From NCBI GenBank assembly GCA_021648045.1, contig JAKITM010000089.1, positions 1 to 9,596 on the forward strand: DNA of 9,596 nt, read 5' to 3'. This document shows, piece by piece, positions 1 through 6,292 of the stretch. The DNA comes from Lysobacterales bacterium. GTDB lineage: Bacteria > Pseudomonadota > Gammaproteobacteria > Xanthomonadales > SZUA-36. A model generated the notes under the pieces. That model made no database searches. It saw nothing but the letters and a program-made list of their open reading frames with translations, and had not been told where the DNA came from. Every line of letters begins with the position of its first letter. The stretch's first letter is position 1. The translations under genes were made by a program, and so were the position numbers.

Positions 1-24
1 GAACACAGTGTTATAATGAGCCAT
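1..24 (-). CDS. IS4-like transposase, N-terminal fragment (cut by window edge)
   Basis: Only eight codons lie inside the window. They read MAHYNTVF from an ATG at 24-22, with an AAGGA ribosome-binding sequence about 8 nt upstream. This start resembles the MAHxNTVF opening that I recall for IS4-family transposases with an N-terminal DUF4372 domain and a C-terminal DDE catalytic domain. Such enzymes cut and paste the element by acting on its terminal inverted repeats. The call rests on a very short peptide plus the IS-like leader and presumed element end to its right, so the exact family is uncertain. The rest of the gene lies to the left of the window. Confidence 0.5.
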
Positions 25-94
25 GGCCTGTTTCCTTGTTGTTTTACAATGAGTTGTGGTGATTCTATTGTAACAAAACAAAGGGATTCAGGCC
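25..94 (-). promoter_or_regulatory. Long imperfect stem-loop covering the transposase ribosome-binding site
   Basis: Two arms, about 25-50 and 67-94, are imperfect inverted repeats. Paired blocks include GGCCTG with CAGGCC at the outer end and TTTTACAAT/ATTGTAACAAAA near the loop, with a few bulges. In the minus-strand transcript the 3' arm contains the AAGGA Shine-Dalgarno sequence and ends right before the transposase ATG, so folding would hide the ribosome-binding site. Known insertion sequences such as IS10 and IS200 use leader structures to keep transposase translation low, especially against readthrough from flanking genes. A similar role here is inference. Confidence 0.45.
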
Positions 95-176
95 TGTTTT
101 TTTACGTTCTTAACGGGACACTAGTGACTACATTTATATCTTTGCTATTGGCGGGCATTACGATCAATTTTAATTT

Positions 177-244
177 GCCCTAACATTTGAGTTAACCGTG
201 AGGTGCGTTTTTTGCGCCGATCTGGTTTAACGGTTTGTTATATC
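177..244 (-). repeat. Integron attC recombination site (68 bp)
   Basis: Read on the minus strand, the site has the order expected of an attC. R'' is GATATAAC (244-237). L'' is GTTAAACC (231-224). A central region with a short imperfect hairpin around a run of T on the plus strand follows. L' is GGTTAAC followed by TC (197-189), and R' is GTTAGGGC (184-177). L'' and L' are complementary except for one extra base in L''. This is the kind of extrahelical base that integron integrases use to recognise the folded site. R'' does not match R' here, which is normal when the last bases belong to the next cassette. The TGA stop of the upstream gene overlaps R''. The length lies within the usual attC range. 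Confidence 0.85.
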
Positions 245-806
245 AATATTTATATTTAGTATTCGTTAGTAACTTTTCTTTTTTAAAATCCCATGAGTTT
301 TCATCTAAATATGATTTAGTATCTCCCGAAACAATAGTGTCTTCAAAATTAAAAATTACTTTATTTCTGTCTGTAATGGCGGAGTTATAGACTTTCAATT
401 CTGTATAGTCTCCATAATTGCCCATAAAGAAATATATTAATGGCACAAATTCAACATGACGATCTGCGTCGCAGTTAAGTATTGATATTTTAATTATGAG
501 ATATTTACCTAAAAAATCGTACGATAAAACATCTTCTAAAAAATCAATATTACTTATTTTTCCATTGTTGTATTTATAATCTTCCCTCTCGCGCCACTTT
601 GTATTATTAAAGCCCCACCATGTGTTTTTACTGTTTTTGTCGATAAATCCTTCAAAACTAGTTAGCTTTAGACTTCTTTCAACATCGTTTTCCAATAACT
701 TGAAAAGCTTTCTAAGATCTGCCTTTACACCAGAGATTTCAATCCTCATCCTTAATATTATGAAGTTGAATTGTTGATTCACTGAATGTTTCTCCTAAAG
801 ATATAA
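184..806 (-). mobile_element. Integron gene cassette (623 bp, one gene plus attC)
   Basis: The unit runs on the minus strand from the T after G807 to the G at 184, using the known crossover point between G and TT of the R' box. Its first bases, read with G807, spell GTTATATC, the exact 8-bp reverse complement of the R'' box GATATAAC of its own attC. When the cassette is a free circle these two sequences come together and restore a symmetric site, so the match is strong evidence for a real mobile cassette. It holds one gene, a 24-bp leader with a good ribosome-binding site, and the attC. No promoter was seen in the leader, as usual for cassettes. GC content is much lower than in the genes to the right, consistent with acquisition from another source. 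No integrase gene lies in the window. Confidence 0.85.
243..782 (-). CDS. Integron-cassette protein of unknown function (179 aa)
   Basis: I do not recognise this protein. It starts at a GTG (782-780) supported by AGGAG nine bases upstream. An in-frame ATG 11 codons later would give MRIEISG as the N terminus but has poorer spacing. The protein has no signal peptide or clear membrane segment, so it is probably cytosolic. The first 45 residues are charged and could be helical (ADLRKLFKLLENDVERS). The middle is rich in aromatic residues (WWGFNNTKW around 55-63, then many Tyr and Phe). The rest alternates hydrophobic and polar residues like beta strands. There is a single Cys (C104). The TGA stop lies within the R'' box of the attC, the tight packing typical of cassette genes. 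The coding sequence is very AT-rich. Cassette genes of this size often prove to be toxin, immunity, resistance or phage-defence proteins, but nothing here selects one of these. Confidence 0.8.
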   Translation of the reverse strand: MNQQFNFIILRMRIEISGVKADLRKLFKLLENDVERSLKLTSFEGFIDKNSKNTWWGFNNTKWREREDYKYNNGKISNIDFLEDVLSYDFLGKYLIIKISILNCDADRHVEFVPLIYFFMGNYGDYTELKVYNSAITDRNKVIFNFEDTIVSGDTKSYLDENSWDFKKEKLLTNTKYKY

Positions 807-822
807 CGATTGAGTTTACTGG
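800..822 (-). repeat. attC-like (or attI-like) half site at the cassette's upstream boundary
   Basis: On the minus strand the bases before the cassette read CCAGTAAACTCAATC and run into GTTATATC. This matches the L'-R' half of the cassette's own attC at 15 of 20 positions, with shared AACTCAA and GTTA blocks. It is therefore the upstream recombination site into which the cassette was inserted. I could not find a clean L''/R'' partner. The next 100 bp contain several GC-rich dyads (for example GCGGCCA with TGGCCGC around 871-902, and GGCGCG with CGCGCC), so this could be a long or decayed attC of an earlier cassette, or part of a primary attI site. Confidence 0.5.
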
Positions 823-1730
823 CGCGCATGATTGCACTTTCCGCGAAATCGCGCCCCAGACCTAAACGCGGCCAGTGGAACGCCTTGTATGATTGGCCGC
901 TGTTTGCAGTTTAATTGAGCTAATATTCACGAACCTATACCCCAAAATAGTACCGCCAAAATTGCAAATTGCACGAGCATTAGTGGTATAAAAGTAACTG
1001 TAAGGACTGGCTTACAGTTACTTTTATACCATAAATTCGGTGCTACGAAAATCGGATTTCTCTTTTCTTTTCTGTAGGATTTATTATGAAATCTTTATAA
1101 GACTTTTACCCTGGTGACCGGGTAGTCATATAACTTTAATTTATACAGCCAAACCTGAATATCAAGCCATATTTCCGTATAAAAAATCTAATTATCCACA
1201 TCTTGCTATCAATACCTTTGATTTGCAAGTAAATTTCCGTTGTTGAATCCATAAAAACCATAGTTATACAGAATACTCGCTGTATAAGTAGGTGATATGT
1301 GCTTGTGGGCTTGATGTAAGCCTTTGATATTGGCTTTGCAGAGGCTTAGCTGGCTTAAATAGGCAGAATTGCGGCGGGATATGTTTTTCTGGATCAATTA
1401 AGCAAAACATTCAAGGTTTAATAGCAAATCCTCACAAATTATTATGTCAACAATCCATATATAAAAGCAGTAGCGATGAACTCCCTACCCTGCACGCTAC
1501 TTGTCACGGCCTGGAGACAGATCCGAATGGCGCTAAGTTAAGTTATTATTAGTACAGTCCCCAATTTACCAGCTGGCATAATAGTTTGTTTTTTATATTC
1601 GAATCTGCTTCAGTTGTTTTTCATACTTAATAATAATGCACCGTTGAATTAGAACTAATTAATAATTCAGCAAACAAGTTATTTAATGGCAAGCAAAGCA
1701 CTATACGCTATTCATCCCTAGTAGCCAGAT
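808..1730. other. AT-rich stretch without a convincing gene
   Basis: This stretch of about 920 bp separates the integron cassette from the phospholipase-D-like gene. I found no open frame with both a good start and recognisable protein character. A 62-codon minus-strand frame at 1209-1397 needs a TTG start, has no ribosome-binding site and reads like random sequence. The region holds the upstream half site of the cassette with GC-rich dyads to about 905, a perfect inverted repeat at 984-1031, and a 7-bp dyad (AGTAGCG 1469-1475 with CGCTACT 1495-1501). It may be decayed cassette or mobile-element DNA, but I see no identifiable remnant. Confidence 0.6.
984..1031. repeat. Perfect 21-bp inverted repeat with 6-nt spacer
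   Basis: The arms 984-1004 and 1011-1031 are exact reverse complements (TGGTATAAAAGTAACTGTAA plus G, and its complement), separated by GACTGG. The transcript of either strand would form a 21-bp hairpin with a 6-nt loop. No run of U follows on either strand, so it is not a textbook intrinsic terminator, although a stem this long could still slow polymerase or protect an RNA end. It lies in non-coding DNA between the integron cassette and the next gene. Other options are a small palindromic repeat element or a protein-binding site. The structure is certain; its role is not. Confidence 0.85.
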
Positions 1731-3287
1731 TTACAGCTGCTCTTCTATCGGTAAAACACCATAAAAAAAGTCACCTACCCGATCCCAAATGTTCTTTGCC
1801 GGTTGGTGTTTTAGTAGTCCCTCGCTGGAACGCCAGTTTATTTTACTGTTTTCATCTAGACTAAGCTGCCAGCTATTTTCTCCCTCAAAGTCTGATGAAA
1901 ATAACTCTGTGACCACCTCACCCAGCACCGGGCTGTCGATAATAAGACTGACTTCAGTGTTTAAACGCATGGAACGAGGGTCTGCATTAATAGTACCGAC
2001 AAAAAGCAACTGCTTATCCAGTACCAGCAACTTAGCATGCAAACCAATATGCTCAGCTGTAAACCCCTGAGCTTCAAATTGACTACGCATCTGTGCATCC
2101 GGCCGCAGCTCATGCAAGTCTACCCCAGCCTCCAGCATTTCTCGGCGATGTTTTCGGTACGCCGAATGGGCTGCTACATGATTATTAGAAGCCAGTGAAT
2201 TTGTCAACGCCCTGACTCTGACTCCCCGACTTGTTAGCTCATCCACAACATTAATCATTTCAGCTGAGGGAATAAGATATGCGCTTAGGCTAAAAACATC
2301 CGTTTGCGCTTGCCTTAATCGCTGAACGATTTGCTCAGCGGCCTGTATCGGGAGGTTGCTTGAACTTACATTGGGGTCATCCTGGAGCAATACAGCGTCA
2401 CCTGGAATCATGCCAGCAGCAACTTCAGACCATTCTGATGACCAGTTACGCGCATCCATATTGCCTGGCCGTAACCAATTTTCAAGAACGCTGGCATTAG
2501 CGCGTAATTCCGTGCGTAACTCGTCCAGCTCAATAGTTGGGTAAGAAAACCTATCAATCTGTGAAACCGGGAAGGCCCACCCAGAATTCCAGTAGCTATC
2601 ATAACTGGCGGAGATATCCGGGATAATTTTTCCGGCGACCATTAAATCAAAGTCACGAAAGTTCATTGCCTTATTAAATCCGAAATACTCATCGGCAATA
2701 TTTCGCCCGCCAACTACCGCGACTTTGCCATCAGCTATCAGTAATTTATTGTGCATGCGGTGATTGATTCGAGCGTAGTCATTAAGGTTTTCCACAAACC
2801 TTACCAACATATGCCCCGAGCGTTTTTGAAACGGGTTAAATATACGCATTTCAAGGTTGGGATGGGCATCCGCAGCCAGCATCATATTGTCTTCACCCGG
2901 CAGGAAACTATCATCCACCAGTAAGCGCACCCTTACCCCACGATCAGCTGCCTGAATAAGGCGGTCCAGCAATAATGAACCCACCGCATCTTCTTCCCAG
3001 AGAAAATACTGTGCATCAATGGAGACTTGGGCTGTATCAATCATCGCCAGACGCCAACTTAAAGCATAGGGGCCCGAGGCTTGTGGATCAAACCAGCTGC
3101 GATTAACCGCATCAGGCAGATTGTTATCCAGAGCACTCCAACCTGCTAATGCCACTGGACTGGCAAAACTTTTTATTTGGTCTTGTTGCTGCAATGGCGT
3201 TGCGCAGGCAGATAGAAAAAAAACCAGCGCAATAGGAGCAAGCTTCAACAGGCGGTCAAGTCCAGAATAGTTATATCTATATTTCAT
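1731..3287 (-). CDS. Phospholipase D family lipoprotein, ClsC-like (cardiolipin synthase C-like)
   Basis: The 518-residue protein begins with a basic n-region, a hydrophobic core and the lipobox LSAC (25-28), so Cys28 should be lipidated. Ala at position +2 suggests sorting to the outer membrane. The mature part has two phospholipase D catalytic motifs: H179-x-K181-x4-D186, followed by GGRNIADEYFG, and H417-x-K419-x4-D424, followed by the family-typical NADPRSMRLNTE block. Two HKD motifs form one active site that works through a phospho-histidine intermediate. The closest group I know is ClsC (YmdC) of E. coli, which makes cardiolipin from phosphatidylglycerol and phosphatidylethanolamine. 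That protein needs YmdB as partner, and no ymdB-like gene is seen here. Other phosphatidyl transfer or lipase activity is possible. The gene is a single unit, divergent from the small gene to its right. Confidence 0.87.
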   Translation of the reverse strand: MKYRYNYSGLDRLLKLAPIALVFFLSACATPLQQQDQIKSFASPVALAGWSALDNNLPDAVNRSWFDPQASGPYALSWRLAMIDTAQVSIDAQYFLWEEDAVGSLLLDRLIQAADRGVRVRLLVDDSFLPGEDNMMLAADAHPNLEMRIFNPFQKRSGHMLVRFVENLNDYARINHRMHNKLLIADGKVAVVGGRNIADEYFGFNKAMNFRDFDLMVAGKIIPDISASYDSYWNSGWAFPVSQIDRFSYPTIELDELRTELRANASVLENWLRPGNMDARNWSSEWSEVAAGMIPGDAVLLQDDPNVSSSNLPIQAAEQIVQRLRQAQTDVFSLSAYLIPSAEMINVVDELTSRGVRVRALTNSLASNNHVAAHSAYRKHRREMLEAGVDLHELRPDAQMRSQFEAQGFTAEHIGLHAKLLVLDKQLLFVGTINADPRSMRLNTEVSLIIDSPVLGEVVTELFSSDFEGENSWQLSLDENSKINWRSSEGLLKHQPAKNIWDRVGDFFYGVLPIEEQL

Positions 3288-3293
3288 ACTCGT

Positions 3294-3322
3294 ATTGTAT
3301 TTTCTCTATGTTTTAGCAACAA
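3294..3322 (-). promoter_or_regulatory. Candidate sigma70 promoter of the phospholipase-D-like gene, possibly leaderless
   Basis: On the minus strand TTGTTG (3322-3317) and TACAAT (3299-3294) are separated by 17 bp. The -10 box ends only six bases before the ATG, so transcription would start at or next to the start codon. No Shine-Dalgarno sequence precedes that ATG. The two facts fit a leaderless message, but a promoter further upstream cannot be excluded. Confidence 0.4.
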
Positions 3323-3410
3323 CATTAATTGTGCTATTGTACCTCTTATAAATTCGCGTTTATTTTAATAAAAGCTCGCTGGCGAAACACGAAAGGTACA
3401 GGAGACAGGA

Positions 3411-3848
3411 ATGCAGGGCATTATCACATTTTCAATAGTTGAAGAAAACCATACCGGCCCAATCGGTGATGACTGGAAATACTGGGTTGAAGCCAAAGTC
3501 TATAATGAAGGTTTGAAGGGCGAAGCAATAATCTCCGTACCTGAGCATACCTTCCCTGCCGATACTATCCAGAACCCACCCGGGCCACTACAAAGCATCA
3601 AAATTCCAGCCGGTGACTGCGGCAAACCTGTGAAAATTAAAATCTTAGCCGAAGCCACAGAAGTGGATATCTTTAAAAACGATGTCGGCAAAAAAAATAT
3701 CGATCTGAGCTTACAATGCCCTAGTGCTAACGATGAGCCGTTGATAGTAGAGCGTGAAATTCAGATAGGTGTAGTTGAAACACCCAACTTGAGTAGCAAA
3801 ACTTCGCTGTTTACCATTAAAGTCAGATTTGTGCTCAACTGCGAGTAA
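3411..3848 (+). CDS. Hypothetical protein, probably beta-rich (145 aa)
   Basis: I do not recognise the family. The ATG has a good ribosome-binding site (GGAG at 3401-3404, six bases away), and a possible -10 box TATAAA lies at 3347-3352. The protein has no signal peptide or membrane segment, so it is probably cytosolic. Alternating hydrophobic and polar residues (ITFSIVEE, YWVEAKVYN, VKIKILAEATEV, LFTIKVRFVL) suggest a beta sandwich. The stretch DIFKNDVGKKNIDLSLQC (86-103) loosely recalls an acidic loop followed by a strand in C2-like domains, a weak resemblance only. Three Cys are present (C70, C103, C144), the last next to the C-terminal residue. The gene stands alone, divergent from the ClsC-like gene and convergent with srkA, whose stop lies 3 bp away. 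The clean start and codon use argue that it is real. Confidence 0.75.
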   Translation: MQGIITFSIVEENHTGPIGDDWKYWVEAKVYNEGLKGEAIISVPEHTFPADTIQNPPGPLQSIKIPAGDCGKPVKIKILAEATEVDIFKNDVGKKNIDLSLQCPSANDEPLIVEREIQIGVVETPNLSSKTSLFTIKVRFVLNCE

Positions 3849-3851
3849 GGC

Positions 3852-4853
3852 TTAATATTCAACCGGCAGTTGAATTGCCGGTTCCTGCATCCTTCCCAGT
3901 TGTTCGCGCAAACTTAAAATCAAGTCTTCCCAATAGCGCGGTTCACCAAACCAGGGAAATGCAATTGGAAATGCCGGATCCTGCCATCGTTTTGCCAACC
4001 AGGCCGCATGGTGCAACATGCGCAGGGTTCGCAATGCCTCTATCAGTTGAAGTTCCTGCATATTGAAATGATGAAACTGCCGGTATCCATCCAGAACATC
4101 CTTCATCTGCGCCGCCATTTCGTGCGACTCACCCGATAACAGCATCCATAGGTCTTGTACTGCTGGGCCTGATCTACAATCATCCAGATCAACAAAAAAT
4201 GGCCCGTCCCGCCATAAAATATTTCCCGGGTGGCAATCCCCGTGCAGGCGAATGCCGGTAAAATTACCTGCGCGTTCAAAACTGGCCTCGATTGATACCA
4301 ATAAATCATCTGCCAAACTCGAAAAAGCCGTCTCCAGATGAGCTGGCAACCATTCGCCATTCTTTAAGGTATTGATGGGTTTCCGACCAAAGTTGTCGAT
4401 GTTTAGAAGCGGTCGGGTGGTGAAATCACTAGCTGCGCCCACTGCATGAATTCGCCCAAGTAATCGCCCCAGCCAAATGCGGGTTTCTTGCTGATCCAGC
4501 TCCGGAGCATGGCCGCCACGGCGAGTGAACAAAGCAAAGCGAAAGCCATCAAAACTATGCAGCGTTTTTGCGTTTACTTCCAGCGGTGGTATCAGGGGTA
4601 TTTCTGCCCCGGCCAGTTCAAGAGCAAAGCTGTGTTCTTCCAGTATTTGCTCATCAGACCATCGTCCAGGGCGGTAAAACTTTGCAATTAACGGATTCTC
4701 ATCCTCTAGCCCGACCTGATAAACCCGATTTTCATAACTATTTAGCGCCAGTAAGCGGCCGTCACAAACCAGCCCCAGTGACTCTACAGCATGTAGAATC
4801 GTGTCCGGATCCAATCGGTAATAGGGAGCAAGATCGTCGGTTTGTATTTCCAT
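3852..4853 (-). CDS. srkA: Stress response kinase A (SrkA/YihE/RdoA)
   Basis: This 333-residue protein is a Ser/Thr kinase of the aminoglycoside-phosphotransferase-like fold. E. coli SrkA, about the same length, counteracts stress-induced death, apparently by opposing the MazEF and Cpx responses. The N-terminal lobe shows the ATP-binding lysine in LIAKFYRPGRW (K58) and the acidic helix EQILEEHSFALEL (69-80). The catalytic loop is HGDCHPGNIL (204-213), with D206 as probable catalytic Asp and N211 as metal ligand. FVDLDD (220-225) supplies the magnesium-binding Asp. The ending FPWFGEPRYWED is also family-typical. All key residues are present. In E. coli srkA precedes dsbA, but here it is alone and convergent with the small gene to its left. 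No strong ribosome-binding site precedes the ATG, which was chosen because the N terminus matches the family. Confidence 0.93.
   Translation of the reverse strand: MEIQTDDLAPYYRLDPDTILHAVESLGLVCDGRLLALNSYENRVYQVGLEDENPLIAKFYRPGRWSDEQILEEHSFALELAGAEIPLIPPLEVNAKTLHSFDGFRFALFTRRGGHAPELDQQETRIWLGRLLGRIHAVGAASDFTTRPLLNIDNFGRKPINTLKNGEWLPAHLETAFSSLADDLLVSIEASFERAGNFTGIRLHGDCHPGNILWRDGPFFVDLDDCRSGPAVQDLWMLLSGESHEMAAQMKDVLDGYRQFHHFNMQELQLIEALRTLRMLHHAAWLAKRWQDPAFPIAFPWFGEPRYWEDLILSLREQLGRMQEPAIQLPVEY
3861..3883. terminator. Hairpin between convergent genes (weak terminator candidate)
   Basis: AACCGGCA (3861-3868) and TGCCGGTT (3876-3883) are perfect 8-bp arms around a 7-nt loop. The hairpin lies 13 bp after the stop of the 145-residue protein gene and inside the last codons of srkA. 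Read from the plus strand it could help end that transcript, but no U run follows. The position between convergent genes is the main support. Confidence 0.3.
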
Positions 4854-4969
4854 ACAATCATTCTACGGAAATACCGTTACAAAGCGCAGTTTTTTCATAA
4901 TAAATACCTGCCCTAGACAGTTAAAAACGCCCGCGCTTATATTGAGACTATCCCTCTGTCACGCAAAAG

Positions 4970-4998
4970 TTGACTGTTACGACCGGACTGCCTACAGT
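4970..4998 (+). promoter_or_regulatory. Sigma70 promoter of alaA
   Basis: TTGACT (4970-4975) and TACAGT (4993-4998) are separated by exactly 17 bp. Transcription would start near 5005 and give a leader of about 60 nt before the alaA ATG. The promoter overlaps an imperfect dyad, GTTGACTGT on the left and ACAGTAAC on the right, so a repressor could bind across it. It also rules out longer N-terminal readings of alaA that would begin upstream of the promoter. Confidence 0.6.
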
Positions 4999-5064
4999 AA
5001 CTTAGGTGGGATATACTCAAAGCCGCCTATAAAGCCCCCAAATTGCCTGACAAATATAATAACC

Positions 5065-6279
5065 ATGAGCAAGATTAAAAAATCACAAAAACTCGATTCC
5101 GTTTGTTATGACATTCGCGGCCCCGTGCACCGAGAAGCCCGCCGACTCGAAGAAGACGGCTATCAAATCCTCAAACTGAACCTCGGCAACCCGGCACCGT
5201 TTGGCTTTGAGGCACCGCAAGAGATAGTCAGCGACATGATTCATAACATCCCTGTGTCTCAGGGATACAGTGATTCAAGAGGCCTTTTTTCTGCACGCAA
5301 GGCGGTCATGCACTATTGCCAGGAAAAACATATTGCTGATGTTGAAATCAATGATATTTATCTGGGTAACGGCGTTAGCGAACTGATTGTTATGGCAATG
5401 CAGGCCTTGCTCAATGATGGCGATGAAATGTTAATCCCGGCACCGGACTACCCTTTGTGGACAGCCGCTGTGAGTTTATCTGGGGGCAAGCCGGTACACT
5501 ATTTATGTGATGAAGCTTCAGCTTGGTATCCCGACATTGAAGATATTGCATCTAAAATTACGGATAAAACCCGCGGCATAGTTTTAATTAACCCAAACAA
5601 TCCAACTGGGGCTGTTTATCCTAAAGAAATTCTGGAAGGCATTGTAGAGCTTGCCCGTAAGCACGACCTAATTGTCTATTCAGATGAAATATATGACAAA
5701 ATTCTGTACGACGATGCTGTGCATTATTCCACTGCATCACTGGCCGATGACATCCTTTGTGTCACATTTAATGGCTTATCAAAAGCCTACCGGGTAGCGG
5801 GTTTCCGGGCTGGGTGGATGGTGATCAGTGGCAATAAAAAATCTGCACAAGATTATATCGAAGGCATCGAATTGCTGGCATCTATGCGCCTGTGTTCGAA
5901 TGTGCCGGGGCAACATGCCATTCAGACCGCCCTCGGCGGTTACCAAAGCATTAACGAACTGATCATTCCCGGTGGGCGTTTATATGAACAACGCAATGCG
6001 GCCTATGAACGGCTTACCGCTATTCCTGGCATCAGTTGCGTGAAACCGGAAGGTGCAATGTATCTGTTTCCCAAGATGGACCCGCAAAAATTCAATATTA
6101 AAGATGACGAAAAAATGGTCCTCGACCTACTAAAGCAGGAGCAAATACTTATCGTCCACGGCTCCGCCTTTAATTGGCCGAATAGTGATCATTTCCGGAT
6201 GGTGTTCCTACCGCATTTAGATGAATTAGAGCAGGCGATGGAGTCGCTTGAAAAATTCTTCTGCAGTTACAAGCAGTAA
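5065..6279 (+). CDS. alaA: Glutamate-pyruvate aminotransferase AlaA
   Basis: AlaA is a cytosolic pyridoxal-phosphate enzyme that makes alanine from pyruvate and glutamate, the main alanine synthesis route in E. coli with AvtA and AlaC. The 404-residue product is collinear with E. coli AlaA from start to end (family blocks YDIRGPV, LNLGNPAPFGF, GNGVSELIV, INPNNPTGAVY, DEIYDKILYDD, ASMRLCSNVP). It is a fold-type I, class I/II aminotransferase. K240 in FNGLSKAYRVAGFR is the Schiff-base lysine. N179, D207 and Y210 are the usual cofactor contacts, and R378 binds the substrate carboxylate. The frame is open back to 4942, but the ATG at 5065 matches the family N terminus and lies downstream of the promoter. 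No clear Shine-Dalgarno precedes it. The gene is divergent from srkA and convergent with the glutamate-synthase-like gene. Confidence 0.96.
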   Translation: MSKIKKSQKLDSVCYDIRGPVHREARRLEEDGYQILKLNLGNPAPFGFEAPQEIVSDMIHNIPVSQGYSDSRGLFSARKAVMHYCQEKHIADVEINDIYLGNGVSELIVMAMQALLNDGDEMLIPAPDYPLWTAAVSLSGGKPVHYLCDEASAWYPDIEDIASKITDKTRGIVLINPNNPTGAVYPKEILEGIVELARKHDLIVYSDEIYDKILYDDAVHYSTASLADDILCVTFNGLSKAYRVAGFRAGWMVISGNKKSAQDYIEGIELLASMRLCSNVPGQHAIQTALGGYQSINELIIPGGRLYEQRNAAYERLTAIPGISCVKPEGAMYLFPKMDPQKFNIKDDEKMVLDLLKQEQILIVHGSAFNWPNSDHFRMVFLPHLDELEQAMESLEKFFCSYKQ

Positions 6280-6292
6280 TGGTTTGTGCCTA

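Larger units (their letters stand above)
1..121 (-). mobile_element. End of an IS4-like insertion sequence
   Basis: This is the transposase-proximal end of an insertion sequence whose body lies left of the window. It holds the transposase start, an untranslated leader of about 90 bp and, at about 108-124, a motif reading (minus strand) TAGTGTCCCGTTAAGAAC, which I take as the terminal inverted repeat. The right edge is inferred and could be off by a few bases. The other end is not visible, so neither a matching terminal repeat nor a target-site duplication can be checked. Beyond the edge lie about 60 bp and then the attC of an integron cassette, so the element probably landed inside a cassette array. 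Confidence 0.5.

Noticed and set aside
1209..1397. 62-codon frame on the minus strand
   Set aside because: It needs a TTG start, has no ribosome-binding site and shows no recognisable protein pattern; it lies in AT-rich non-coding DNA.
1469..1501. 7-bp dyad AGTAGCG/CGCTACT with a 19-nt spacer, as a possible small RNA or attC
   Set aside because: The arms are short, and no promoter, U tract or attC boxes accompany them; chance is a sufficient explanation.
4969..5003. Similarity between the alaA promoter dyad and the inverted repeat at 984-1031
   Set aside because: Only short blocks such as ACTGTA are shared and the arrangement differs, so I do not treat them as copies of one repeat.
4942..5064. 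41-codon N-terminal extension of AlaA
   Set aside because: The family N terminus matches the ATG at 5065, and the best promoter lies inside the extension, downstream of its start codon.
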